Source: a virus
IMG/VR virus record: IMGVR_UViG_3300009285_005282
Location: 1 to 64,000 of that record
Direction: 5' to 3' (one strand)
DNA length: 64,000 nt
The notes under the pieces are model-generated. The model was not told the DNA's origin. It made no database searches and saw nothing but the letters and a program-made list of their open reading frames with translations. Shown one piece after another: positions 28,223 through 36,653 of this stretch; position 1 is the first letter of the stretch, and every line of letters begins with the position of its first letter. Made by a program: the position numbers and the translations under genes.

Positions 28223-31200
28223 ATGACCGAGAAGATCGGGGTTGGCAAGCAGGTTGGTGGTTTCACGCAACAGAGAAGCGGACGCCGTCCTTATCGGGTG
28301 GAGACGCTGCTCGCCAAAGAGCCTCCTCGAAACCTGGACGTGTTGGACCGAGAGCGGAAACTGGCCAAACGGCTGACCGAGGACGCTGGGGGGGAGTTCT
28401 CCAAGAAGGCTGAGATCACAACCCCGCTGCAGCCGCACCAACAGCGTGTGGTGGATCGGTTGCGGGGCCAATCTGGATTAGTGGTAGCACATGGGTTGGG
28501 TTCAGGCAAAACTCTGGCCAGCATAGCCGCTGCCGACGAGCTCGCTCCTGGAAGGGCGGTTGCTCTAGTACCTGCTGCCTTGCAGGAGAACTACCGCAAG
28601 GAGATGGACAAGCATGTAAAGGGGGGACATCCGGCTGAAGTGCGTAGCCTGCAGAACGCCGTGGTCAAGCAGGACATCCCCAACGCCGACCTGCTGATTC
28701 TGGATGAGGCGCATCGACTACGTAACCCCGCCAGTGCCGGCTACCAGCAGGTCCGAGACGCCAAGACCGGCAAGCGTCTGCTCCTGACTGCCTCGCCGGT
28801 GTACAACCAGCCAGAGGACATTGCTCCGCTGGTCAACCTAGCTGCCGGGGGGCGGGTACTGCCGCTGGGCAGCGACTTTCGCCGTGCCTACGTACGCCAA
28901 CCGGGGGACTCGCTGCTTACGGTGCTCAACCCGTTCGCCAGCACCGAGCCCAAGATCGTCCATCGTGGGGATCTGCAACGCCGACTCCAGCCGTGGGTGG
29001 ACTACCACGCCGACACCGACGAAGGGTATCCGACGCTTCGTTCGGAGATGGTAGAGGTCCCGATGTCTGAACGGCAGACCGCGCTTCACGACGCAGCGTG
29101 GGGCCAGGTGCCGTTCATGACCAAGCTCCGGCTGCGCAAGTCCCTCCCGCCCAACAAGCAGGAGTTGGCCGAGCTCAACCGTTTTCAGTCGCAGGCCCGG
29201 CAGATCTCCAGCTCGGAGGGCAAGTTCTCGGTCGATGGTGTTGCACCACCCTCCCCCAAGATTGTGGAAGCGGTCAATCGGCTTTCCTCCAAGTTGGAGT
29301 CAAATCCTCGCCATCGAGGGCTGGTGTACGCCAACTTCTTGGGTACGCTCAACGATTACTCCGGCGAGCTGCAGCGGCGCGGCATCCCTTACGGCGAGTT
29401 CCGGGGGGACATGCCCAAAAAGCTGCGGGACCAGGCGGTACGGGACTACAACGAGGGCAAGGTCCGCGCCCTGCTGGTCTCTGGCGCCGGTGGGGAGGGG
29501 CTGGATCTCAAAGGCACGCGGCAGGTCCAAGTGCTGGAGCCACACTGGAACGAGGAGAAGCTCAAACAGGTCATCGGTCGTGCTCGACGCTATCAGTCGC
29601 ACGCTGCCCTTCCTCCCGAGGAGCAGAACGTCGCGGTCGAGAACTACGCTGCTATGCCCCGCCGCGGACTGTTCGGCAAGATATTCAAAGGCCGTGCTGG
29701 CGTTGAGACGATGCTGTACAACGTCTCGGCGCAGAAGCAGCGGCTGAACGACCAGGTGTTGGCGCTGCTCCAAAAACAGAGTGCGGATGAGCGGTCGGCC
29801 TTTCTCCGTTCGCTTCGTCCTGGAGACGTGCTGCTCAGTGAGTTTCCCTCCAAAGAGACCCAGGAGGCTGCGGCACGGTACGTGCCCGGGGGTGTTCGGA
29901 CGGTGCTCCCAATGTTCGCGGGGTCCCCCGTGCACGCCGCCCTAGTGGTCGGGGGTGGGAAAGTCATTCATAGCACGGCCGCTGGGGTAAGCAGGGTTCC
30001 AGCCAACACGCTTGACGGAGAGCTGACTGTGATTCGTCCTAACGTGGCAACAACGCTTCGTCGCTTGGCGGTACGACGTGCCGTTGCCGCAGTCGGCACA
30101 CCGTACTCTGGCAGGAACGCCTTTCTGGGGTGGGTGAACCGTGGCGTGCCCGTGCCCGCGCAGTTGGTGACTCGGGACGCCGTCACCTGTTCGGGATTGG
30201 TAGCTGACGCTTACCGGGAGGCGTTGCCGAAGGGCACGACCACCGAGCTGGTCCTTCCATCACAGTTACTGAACGTGTTGCCGGGGGAGGTATCGAAGAC
30301 AGCGGCGGGGGGTCCCGGTGGCCGTCTGGCGGGACACGTCCGTGCCGGCCTTGACGCCGCGGCGCGCGGTGCAGAGTTCCTGGAGGCCGTGGAGCCCCAA
30401 AGTGAAGAACGGGTGAACGAAGAAGCCGACCGCGCGGTCGTGCGGCAACTCTACGCTGCTGCCGCTCCGTACGGTGTCAAGTTGCCTCGCTACCTGTACC
30501 ATGGAGCGCCGGAGGGACATGACGAGTTGGTGAACCGGGGTATCGGAATCCATTTGACCCCGATGCCCGCCCTGGCGTCTGCGTTTGTCATCCCCCGTGA
30601 GGATGTCGCACGGGGACGGAGCGGGAAAATACGTAATGCACAGCAGATCTGGTCGTTGCCCGCGCGGGAACTACGTAAGCCGCATTCTCACCATGTTATC
30701 TCCGTACTCCCCGGGCGGGGCGTTTCGCCGATTGTCCCGGGGGAGGCAGGCGCCGCGTCGGGGTATGTTCATAAGGTTGACACAAAAGGGTTGGAGGGGC
30801 AGTTCCACGTACACCCCGGAGAGCCCCGAGAGGTGGTGTTCGCGGGGCGTAGTTTACCCGTGAAGTCAAAGGTTCCTGTCAAGGTTACTTGGGAGACCGT
30901 ACAGGACCCAAGCATACGCGGCGGACCAGGGCGGAACACGTTTGCTAAATCACTGCTCAAGCAGTCCACGGAGCTACGCCCCCGCGCTGGCGAGCTGGCT
31001 CCAGGTATCCCGAAGGGGCGGGTGATCCGACCCATCCCCGGCGTTCCCGAGGAGGGACCGAATCCGGAGTGGATCGTGAGTCTGAGTAAGCACCCCGCGG
31101 CTATTCGTGGGGATCATCAGGACTTGCGGCTGGTCGATACCGGAGGGGCAGCGCACTCTTGGGCGCTTCCACTGCGGATGCCCGAGCCCGGGGAGAGCGC

Positions 31201-32608
31201 CTACGCTGCGCAGCAGGCCACGCACGGCCGGCGGTACGCTACACGCACCAAACCGTTCACCATCCCGCTCGGGGTCTACGGCGGTACGCGTCCTGGCGCA
31301 CAGGTGGAGCCGGTTTACGTGCAACCTGCGGAGGTGGTGAGCGCGTCGGACAGCCGGGTGCATTTTCTTCGGCATCATGGGCAGGAGACTGATGAGTTCG
31401 TGTTGCGTCGGCTGGGGCAGAGTGGAAAGACCCCGATGTGGGCGTTGCACAACGTAACCGCACGGAGAACACCGGACCTACCGGAGAGCAAGCCCGTGTA
31501 CCGCTCCCTTGCACCGGGGCAGGTGGACCCGGCGAACACCGACCAGGTCATGACCCCCAAGCTCGACGGCGCCCACGTCCTCGTCTCTTTTCCCAAGACT
31601 GGGAAGCCAATGCGGGTGTTCTCCTACCGCCCGACGGAGAGGAGGACCGGGCTGATCGAGCACACCTTCAAGTTCCCGGACTTCCAGAACGTGCGCACTC
31701 CCAAGGGGCTGGCGGGGACGGTACTCCGTGCGGAGACGTGGGCCACCGGTCCAGACGGACGTGCGCTTCCCGCGCCCGAGGTGGGCAGGTTGCTCAACTC
31801 CAGCGTTCCTCGCTCTCGTGTTCTGCAGGCGCAGGGGGCGCAGCTACGGCTGACCGGCATCGACGTCGTGAAGCACCGGGGACGGGACTACGGCGACGCC
31901 AGCTTTGCGGAGAAGCTGGAGGCGATCCGCGCGGTTGAGGGTGCGACTGGTGGGCGGGTGGGTGCCCCGGAGCTCGCCACGACGCCTGAGGAGAAGCAGG
32001 CGCTGTTGGAGGCAATCCGTAGCGGGGCGCATCCGCACACCCGAGAAGGCGTGGTGCTGCAGGAGATCGCGCGTCTGGCGCCACCAACCAAGGTCAAGTT
32101 TCGTGAGGACCAGGATGTCTACGTGCGGGGGATCTACAGCAAGCCTCGAACTCAGGAACTGGGGCAGGCTGCGGGGTTCACCTACTCTTTGGAGCCTGAC
32201 GGCCCTGTTGTCGGGCGGGTGGGTACGGGGCTGTCCCAGCAGCTGCGTGCGGAGCTGGCGCAGAACCCGGAGCGGTTCGTGGGGCGGGTTGCGAAGGTGG
32301 AGTCTGCGGGGAGGCACATGTCAAGCGCCGGAAAGGCTGGCGCGCTGACCGGCTCTCCGGCGTTCAAGGAGTGGCACATCGACAAGACACCCCCCGAGTT
32401 GTTGAAGAGCGGTCAGGAGGACGCGGACGCGCTGGGGTTGATCAACGCTGTCGGTGTTGGTCGGGCCGGGGTGGGGTTGACACCAGAGGAGCTGACGCAG
32501 ATCCGCAGCCTACTGAAAAGCTACGCTCCGCGAGCGGCACGGATGAATGTGTCCTCTGGCAAGCTCTTTGGTATAGTACAGCGTCAGGTGCCCGGAGGTG
32601 GCCAATGA
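28223..32608 (+). CDS. Multi-enzyme 'polyvalent' protein: SF2 helicase, papain-like peptidase, ART-like, LigD-type phosphoesterase, DNA ligase
   Basis: A 1461-residue protein. Residues about 70-500: SNF2-like SF2 helicase (Q-motif region PLQPHQQRVVDRL, Walker A GLGSGKT at 91, DEAH at 161, motif V GEGLDL near 423, motif VI QVIGRARR near 449). About 530-680: permuted NlpC/P60 (YiiX-like) papain fold (RPGDVLL, HAALVV, VIHS, TCSGLVADAY with the likely Cys). About 750-900: ART/KptA-like segment (YLYHGAPEG, GIHLTP, EVVFAG); this part is weak. About 945-1090: LigD-type 3'-phosphoesterase (KHPAAIRGDHQDLRL, SWALP, ATHGRRY). About 1105-1300: ATP-dependent DNA ligase (KLDG lysine near 1113, EGVVL near 1275, KVKF near 1290). 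Such multi-domain proteins are often delivered with phage DNA. It overlaps the next gene. Confidence 0.85.
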   Translation: MTEKIGVGKQVGGFTQQRSGRRPYRVETLLAKEPPRNLDVLDRERKLAKRLTEDAGGEFSKKAEITTPLQPHQQRVVDRLRGQSGLVVAHGLGSGKTLASIAAADELAPGRAVALVPAALQENYRKEMDKHVKGGHPAEVRSLQNAVVKQDIPNADLLILDEAHRLRNPASAGYQQVRDAKTGKRLLLTASPVYNQPEDIAPLVNLAAGGRVLPLGSDFRRAYVRQPGDSLLTVLNPFASTEPKIVHRGDLQRRLQPWVDYHADTDEGYPTLRSEMVEVPMSERQTALHDAAWGQVPFMTKLRLRKSLPPNKQELAELNRFQSQARQISSSEGKFSVDGVAPPSPKIVEAVNRLSSKLESNPRHRGLVYANFLGTLNDYSGELQRRGIPYGEFRGDMPKKLRDQAVRDYNEGKVRALLVSGAGGEGLDLKGTRQVQVLEPHWNEEKLKQVIGRARRYQSHAALPPEEQNVAVENYAAMPRRGLFGKIFKGRAGVETMLYNVSAQKQRLNDQVLALLQKQSADERSAFLRSLRPGDVLLSEFPSKETQEAAARYVPGGVRTVLPMFAGSPVHAALVVGGGKVIHSTAAGVSRVPANTLDGELTVIRPNVATTLRRLAVRRAVAAVGTPYSGRNAFLGWVNRGVPVPAQLVTRDAVTCSGLVADAYREALPKGTTTELVLPSQLLNVLPGEVSKTAAGGPGGRLAGHVRAGLDAAARGAEFLEAVEPQSEERVNEEADRAVVRQLYAAAAPYGVKLPRYLYHGAPEGHDELVNRGIGIHLTPMPALASAFVIPREDVARGRSGKIRNAQQIWSLPARELRKPHSHHVISVLPGRGVSPIVPGEAGAASGYVHKVDTKGLEGQFHVHPGEPREVVFAGRSLPVKSKVPVKVTWETVQDPSIRGGPGRNTFAKSLLKQSTELRPRAGELAPGIPKGRVIRPIPGVPEEGPNPEWIVSLSKHPAAIRGDHQDLRLVDTGGAAHSWALPLRMPEPGESAYAAQQATHGRRYATRTKPFTIPLGVYGGTRPGAQVEPVYVQPAEVVSASDSRVHFLRHHGQETDEFVLRRLGQSGKTPMWALHNVTARRTPDLPESKPVYRSLAPGQVDPANTDQVMTPKLDGAHVLVSFPKTGKPMRVFSYRPTERRTGLIEHTFKFPDFQNVRTPKGLAGTVLRAETWATGPDGRALPAPEVGRLLNSSVPRSRVLQAQGAQLRLTGIDVVKHRGRDYGDASFAEKLEAIRAVEGATGGRVGAPELATTPEEKQALLEAIRSGAHPHTREGVVLQEIARLAPPTKVKFREDQDVYVRGIYSKPRTQELGQAAGFTYSLEPDGPVVGRVGTGLSQQLRAELAQNPERFVGRVAKVESAGRHMSSAGKAGALTGSPAFKEWHIDKTPPELLKSGQEDADALGLINAVGVGRAGVGLTPEELTQIRSLLKSYAPRAARMNVSSGKLFGIVQRQVPGGGQ

Positions 32609-33375
32609 ACAATATGGTGCTTCACGCGTTTCGGTCCGAATTGGGGAAGATCGCGGCCTCCAAGGTCCGAAAGATGCTACGAGCTGGTGAGCTGGGGACG
32701 GAGGAGCTGGCGCGGCTCTGGTATGAAGATGTGCCGCGTGACAGCTACCAGTCCGGTATGTGGCTGAGTCGCCGCAGAGTGCCCCGTCCGCTTCCGGTGG
32801 CGGAGCAACAGACCGCGTTAGGTTTTACCGGGGAGGGTCCGCTAGGTCGCGCCAGGCAGGTGGGGGCTATTCTGAATCCGGGTTCTGTCCGCTTAGACCG
32901 GGCACTGAGCCCGAAGGACACCCGCGCTCACGACCTAGAATTGAGGGATAAGGGGTGGGCGTACCTCAAGAATCACGGAGCACCCTTTAGCTTGCCCGAC
33001 AAGTTCGTACCGACACGTTCCGACCCGGTGCACGAGGCCAACCTGTGGCGTCAGGCGGCACACGAGCTAAAGTGGGACGCACGACGTGCAGCGGAGGCGG
33101 TGCATCAGCCGAAACCCCTCAAGGTGGGGCCGGTGTGGGAGCCGAAGAACGATCCTGAGTTCTTGCAGCGACAGGCGGCGGACAGGGCAGCTCGAATCGC
33201 GCACGTTCGGGAGGAGCTTCATACTCAAGCGGCTGTTCCCCCGAAGGGACTGAGCACTGCCGCCAAGGTTGGTATCGGCGCGGCTATTGGCGTGCCGGTC
33301 GTAGGTGGTGGGTCCCTCCTTGCGTACAAGTTGCACAAGGCGCGGCAGGCGCGAAAGGCTGAAGCAGCGCAGTGA
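32605..33375 (+). CDS. Putative ejected membrane-active protein (256 aa)
   Basis: A 256-residue protein with an N-terminal FRSELGKIAA motif, a mostly charged body, and a C-terminal membrane segment with glycine spacing (AAKVGIGAAIGVPVVGGGSLLAYKL) followed by a basic tail. ATG 32605 overlaps the TGA of the multi-enzyme gene and has GGAGG at six bases. The combination of a soluble body and a Gly-zipper anchor next to a likely ejected enzyme suggests a partner that meets the membrane; that is inference. Confidence 0.6.
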   Translation: MNNMVLHAFRSELGKIAASKVRKMLRAGELGTEELARLWYEDVPRDSYQSGMWLSRRRVPRPLPVAEQQTALGFTGEGPLGRARQVGAILNPGSVRLDRALSPKDTRAHDLELRDKGWAYLKNHGAPFSLPDKFVPTRSDPVHEANLWRQAAHELKWDARRAAEAVHQPKPLKVGPVWEPKNDPEFLQRQAADRAARIAHVREELHTQAAVPPKGLSTAAKVGIGAAIGVPVVGGGSLLAYKLHKARQARKAEAAQ

Positions 33376-34130
33376 ACCCCGTCGAGACATTCCTGGACGC
33401 TGACGCTGCCGAGCTAGAGAAGTTGGCGACAGAGCGTTCTCAACGTGAGTTGGAGCTGTGGCATCGGTGGGACCAGGGCGGCCGTAAAGCGGAGGAGCTG
33501 GAACCGCTCATGCAGAGTCTGGCGCCGCTTATCCATCAACGTTCCAACATCTACGCCGGCAAGGTGAACATTCCGCCTCCAGCGGTTCACGCGGAATTCC
33601 AGATTCAGGCCATCAACGCCATCCGTAGTTTTGACCCCAACCGCGGGGTGCAGCTGAACACGCACGTCACCACGCAGATGCGTCGGGGACAGCGGTTCAT
33701 CACGACCTATCAAAACATCGGTCGGATTGCCGAGCCGCGCATCTACCGCATCACCGAATTCAATGCTGCCAAAGCGACGTTGGGGGACACCCTGCAGCGT
33801 GAGCCGTCTGCGCATGAGCTGGCAGACCACATGAAGTGGTCCGTGAGCCAGGTCTCCGCAATGGAGAGCGAGCTACGCCGGGAGGTTCCCTCCTCAATGC
33901 TCCAGGCCGGTACGGAAGAGCTCCGTCCTTCCAAGGAGGGGGAGCTGCTACGGCTGCTTCAGTACGATCTCTCCCCCCAGGAGAAGACCGTGTACGAGTA
34001 CCTGCTCGGTGAGAACGGCAAGCCCCAGCTCCCACCGGGGCAAATTGCGCAGCGGATGGGGCTCTCCCCATCCAAGGTGTCCCGGATCAAGGCGGACATC
34101 GCCGCTAAAGCGTCGAGGTACACACGATGA
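33372..34130 (+). CDS. Sigma-70-family RNA polymerase sigma factor
   Basis: A 252-residue protein with sigma layout. Region 2: LMQSLAPLIHQRSNIYAGKV, then QAINAIRSFDPNRGVQLNTH and VTTQMRRGQRFITTYQNIGR. Region 3-like: LGDTLQREPSAHELADHMKW, SVSQV. Region 4: LSPQEKTVYEYLLG, then PPGQIAQRMGLSPSKVSRIK helix-turn-helix. GTG 33372 overlaps the end of the previous gene, and its TGA overlaps the next ATG. It lies between the multi-enzyme gene and the tail operon. It could direct a phage-specific promoter class; the TATAAG boxes in this window are a candidate target. Confidence 0.85.
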   Translation: MNPVETFLDADAAELEKLATERSQRELELWHRWDQGGRKAEELEPLMQSLAPLIHQRSNIYAGKVNIPPPAVHAEFQIQAINAIRSFDPNRGVQLNTHVTTQMRRGQRFITTYQNIGRIAEPRIYRITEFNAAKATLGDTLQREPSAHELADHMKWSVSQVSAMESELRREVPSSMLQAGTEELRPSKEGELLRLLQYDLSPQEKTVYEYLLGENGKPQLPPGQIAQRMGLSPSKVSRIKADIAAKASRYTR

Positions 34131-34336
34131 CCAGAGACGAGCTGCTGGACGCGCTGGAGACAGCGGTGACAGAGTGGTCCGACCGGCGAACCCAGGAGCT
34201 GCAGGACGAAGTGGCGTTTCTCCGGTCGGTGTTCGACGGACGTACTGATGGTGGCCGACTGGCGGACTATGTTACACAGCGAGCGTCGGCGTTGGTGGTC
34301 GACTCCATCAACGACCTGCTGACAGGTGCGCAATGA
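34127..34336 (+). CDS. Small helical protein (69 aa)
   Basis: A 69-residue acidic helical protein (MTRDELLDALETAVTEWSDR, ELQDEVAFLRSVF, LADYVTQRASALVVDSINDL). ATGA overlap with the sigma gene and again with the next gene. It may be a small partner of the sigma factor or of virion assembly; there is no recognised motif. Confidence 0.7.
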   Translation: MTRDELLDALETAVTEWSDRRTQELQDEVAFLRSVFDGRTDGGRLADYVTQRASALVVDSINDLLTGAQ

Positions 34337-34746
34337 CCCGTTACGACATCATGCTGAAGTTGGCGGAGGAGCAGGGGCTGCTAGGTTCTATCAGGCAGCT
34401 GGGCAGGGTGGATCGTTCAGACCTGAAGATGCTGAAGCATGAGGTCGGAAAGGTCGCGCCGGCTACCCAGGCCGAGGAGAAAGCCTACGAGCTGGCGGGG
34501 CGTCCGTGGACCAAGGGTCAGTACGTCCGTGCCGGTCTACAGGCTCTTGGGGCCGGGGCTACGGCACATGGGGTGGGCACGTTGATCGAGGGCGGGGACA
34601 AGGAACTCGGCAAGACCGTGTGGAGCGAGCTCAAGAAGCCGCGAAAGCTGGCACGCTCTATGGTGATGGGGGCAATCTTCGCCGCCGGTTTGCCGGCCGC
34701 ACGGCGGATTATGGATATTGAGGCGGCCAAGCGCGGAAAGTTTTAG
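34333..34746 (+). CDS. Putative membrane-active virion protein (137 aa)
   Basis: A 137-residue protein with a helical start (YDIMLKLAEEQGLLGSIRQL), a Gly/Ala-rich central segment (AGLQALGAGATAHGVGTLIE), and a hydrophobic stretch near the end (ARSMVMGAIFAAGLPAARRI) followed by a basic tail. Start overlaps the upstream TGA. The Gly/Ala segments resemble those in the proteins at 32605 and 56392. Role unknown. Confidence 0.65.
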   Translation: MTRYDIMLKLAEEQGLLGSIRQLGRVDRSDLKMLKHEVGKVAPATQAEEKAYELAGRPWTKGQYVRAGLQALGAGATAHGVGTLIEGGDKELGKTVWSELKKPRKLARSMVMGAIFAAGLPAARRIMDIEAAKRGKF

Positions 34747-34757
34747 TGGAGGTAGCG

Positions 34758-35444
34758 ATGTCCCAAGCCCCCAATCGCTCTCAGATCGAACTGTTAGCCG
34801 GAGTGCAAAGAATTGAGGGGGATCTGGCGGAGTTGAAGCCTTTGGTGCGGAGTACCCACACCGAGGTCAAGGTGCTAGCAAACAGCCTCTCTTCGTTGGA
34901 ACGACGGGTGGACAGTCTGGAGCGGAGCCCCCACGGGTGCACCCAGGTGACCACCGTGCAGTCATTGGACCAGCGAGTCTACGACGTTGAAGGGCGGCTG
35001 GAGCAGGTAGACAAGAGCGACGCGGTTGGCAAGACGCTTGCTTCGGGGGTTGACCATCGAGTCAGCGTGCTGGAGGCGCAAAAGGACGAGGAGGACACCT
35101 CCGAACTAAACTTTCGCCGCAGCTCCTGGCTGGCCATGTTTGGCATTGCCTTGACCATCATTGGAATGGCCGGCACCGCGATCTGGTATCTGAGTGGCCA
35201 GGACGCGGCGGCGCGCCAAACAGCGGAGCGAACCCAGGAGAACTCCAACCGAATCACCGCGCTGGAGCGGGCAATCACAGCGAACAACGAAGAGGTTCTC
35301 CGCAGGCTCGATACGTTACGTGGCGAGCTCCGGGGGCGCCCCGTTGTTAATACCAGCCCCTCCTTCGACGAATGGTACGCGGGCCTGACCACGCGGGAGC
35401 GCGCGCAGGTTCGGAAGCTGCAGCCGGCGCTCAGGAGTGATTGA
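34758..35444 (+). CDS. Coiled-coil protein with one TM segment (228 aa)
   Basis: A 228-residue protein: long N-terminal coiled coil (ELKPLVRSTHTEVKVLANSL, LERRVDSLERS, DHRVSVLEAQKDEED), one strong membrane segment (SWLAMFGIALTIIGMAGTAI, residues about 122-145), then a second coiled coil (ERTQENSNRITALERAITAN) and a short tail. ATG 34758 has GGAGGTAGCG; GTG 34746 is too close to the upstream stop. The form is that of a membrane-spanning tether; spanin-like or virion roles are possible. Confidence 0.7.
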   Translation: MSQAPNRSQIELLAGVQRIEGDLAELKPLVRSTHTEVKVLANSLSSLERRVDSLERSPHGCTQVTTVQSLDQRVYDVEGRLEQVDKSDAVGKTLASGVDHRVSVLEAQKDEEDTSELNFRRSSWLAMFGIALTIIGMAGTAIWYLSGQDAAARQTAERTQENSNRITALERAITANNEEVLRRLDTLRGELRGRPVVNTSPSFDEWYAGLTTRERAQVRKLQPALRSD

Positions 35445-35445
35445 C

Positions 35446-36381
35446 ATGCCCCATCGGCTCCACCTTACGGTTCCCGACCCCACTCCGTTGTTGGGGACGT
35501 TCAACAGCCTGCAGATCTGGCGTTCTGTCGACGGCGAAGAGGGGGAGTACACCCCGCTCAGCGCGGCCACGGTGCAGCCGGCGACCTTGACCGGGACGGA
35601 GGATGGGCCGTTTGACGTGGATGGTCTGACGTTTGAGCTCGCGGTGGACGGCAACACCCAGCTGGCAGAGCTGGACTCCCCCGACGGTTCGGTAGCGTCG
35701 GTTGTGGCCGCGGAGCTCGACACGCTGTTCATCGGGGCTTCGGTGAGCGTGTCCGGGGGGGTGCTGCGGATTGCCAGCGACAGCACTGGTTCCGCGTCTC
35801 GACTGACAGTTGGTGGGGGCACGGCTGTTACCGCGTTAGGGTTTGTCGAGAGCGACGACGCCTACGGTATGGAGCTGAACCTGCCGTTGGTGGGTGGAAC
35901 AACCGCCTACACCTTTGTGGACCTGAGTGGTGACCCAGCATACTACTACCGCTACCGTTACTTTCACAGCGGTACCGGCGCCGTCTCGGCGTTCAGCGCC
36001 CCGCTCCAGGCAGTTGCCGACCGCTTGTTGGATAGCTCAGATCTCATTCTGGCGACCCTGGACCTGTCCGATCTGGACGGTAACGCGCTGGCGGACGCGG
36101 ACGTGGCGATCTACCTACGGTATGTGCCCCCCCTGTTAGTGGGTAGCGTAGCCGTGCTCGGCAAGGAGCTCCTGTGGACGACGGACGAGGACGGGCATAT
36201 TGAGGAGTACCTACCTCGTGGGGCGGTGGTGGATGTGGCCATTCTGGGCACGAACATCGTGAGGCAGGTCACTGTACCCTCGACAGGCACGTCGTTCTCG
36301 CTCTTCGACGAGGTAGCCGCGGCTGACGACGTGTTCCAGATCCAGGTGCTGGACATCCCGGAGGCGGTGCGGCGGTCATGA
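35446..36381 (+). CDS. Beta-rich tail/baseplate structural protein (311 aa)
   Basis: A 311-residue protein. Residues about 45-145 match a beta domain seen in phage structural proteins (GPFDVDGLTFELAVDGNTQL, VASVVAAELDTLFIG, GGVLRIASDSTGSASRLTVG, AVTALGFVE). A fibronectin-like stretch (AYTFVDLSGDPAYYYRYRYF, HSGTGAVSAFSAP) and a carboxypeptidase-like beta module (DADVAIYLR..., TDEDGHIEEYLPRGAVVDVA) follow. ATG 35446 lies eight bases after AGGAG; GTG 35437 is the other option. It opens the tail operon proper. Confidence 0.6.
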   Translation: MPHRLHLTVPDPTPLLGTFNSLQIWRSVDGEEGEYTPLSAATVQPATLTGTEDGPFDVDGLTFELAVDGNTQLAELDSPDGSVASVVAAELDTLFIGASVSVSGGVLRIASDSTGSASRLTVGGGTAVTALGFVESDDAYGMELNLPLVGGTTAYTFVDLSGDPAYYYRYRYFHSGTGAVSAFSAPLQAVADRLLDSSDLILATLDLSDLDGNALADADVAIYLRYVPPLLVGSVAVLGKELLWTTDEDGHIEEYLPRGAVVDVAILGTNIVRQVTVPSTGTSFSLFDEVAAADDVFQIQVLDIPEAVRRS

Positions 36382-36653
36382 ACACTACCATCCCAGTTGC
36401 AGAGTTCTTTGCGGCAGCGCGTCAGATGGCTCGACGGTCCATGGTGACCGAGCTCCGCGCTATCGCCGTGGCGAGGGCGCAGGAGAGGGCGCTGCAGGAG
36501 CACCTAGCGACTGAGCGAGTGCGGCAAGTTGCCGCTATGCAGGTCAATGACATGCTGGCGCGGCGCGGGGTGGTGCTGCCAGGCACGATGACCACGCCTA
36601 TCTCGGCGCAGCTGGCGGCAGCTCAATCCGTGGAGGGCGGCTCATGGCGTTAG
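36378..36653 (+). CDS. Helical virion-operon protein (91 aa)
   Basis: A 91-residue helical protein (VAEFFAAARQMARRSMVTEL, ARAQERALQEHLATERVRQV) with a looser C-terminus. ATGA overlap with the preceding gene and 10-base overlap with the next. No recognised motif; probably a small virion component or assembly factor by context. Confidence 0.65.
   Translation: MNTTIPVAEFFAAARQMARRSMVTELRAIAVARAQERALQEHLATERVRQVAAMQVNDMLARRGVVLPGTMTTPISAQLAAAQSVEGGSWR

Noticed and set aside
28223-32608. The papain-like domain as the phage endolysin
   Set aside because: It is one module inside a helicase-ligase protein, with no signal or wall-binding part, and sits before the tail genes, so a lysis role is less likely than an intracellular or ejected one.
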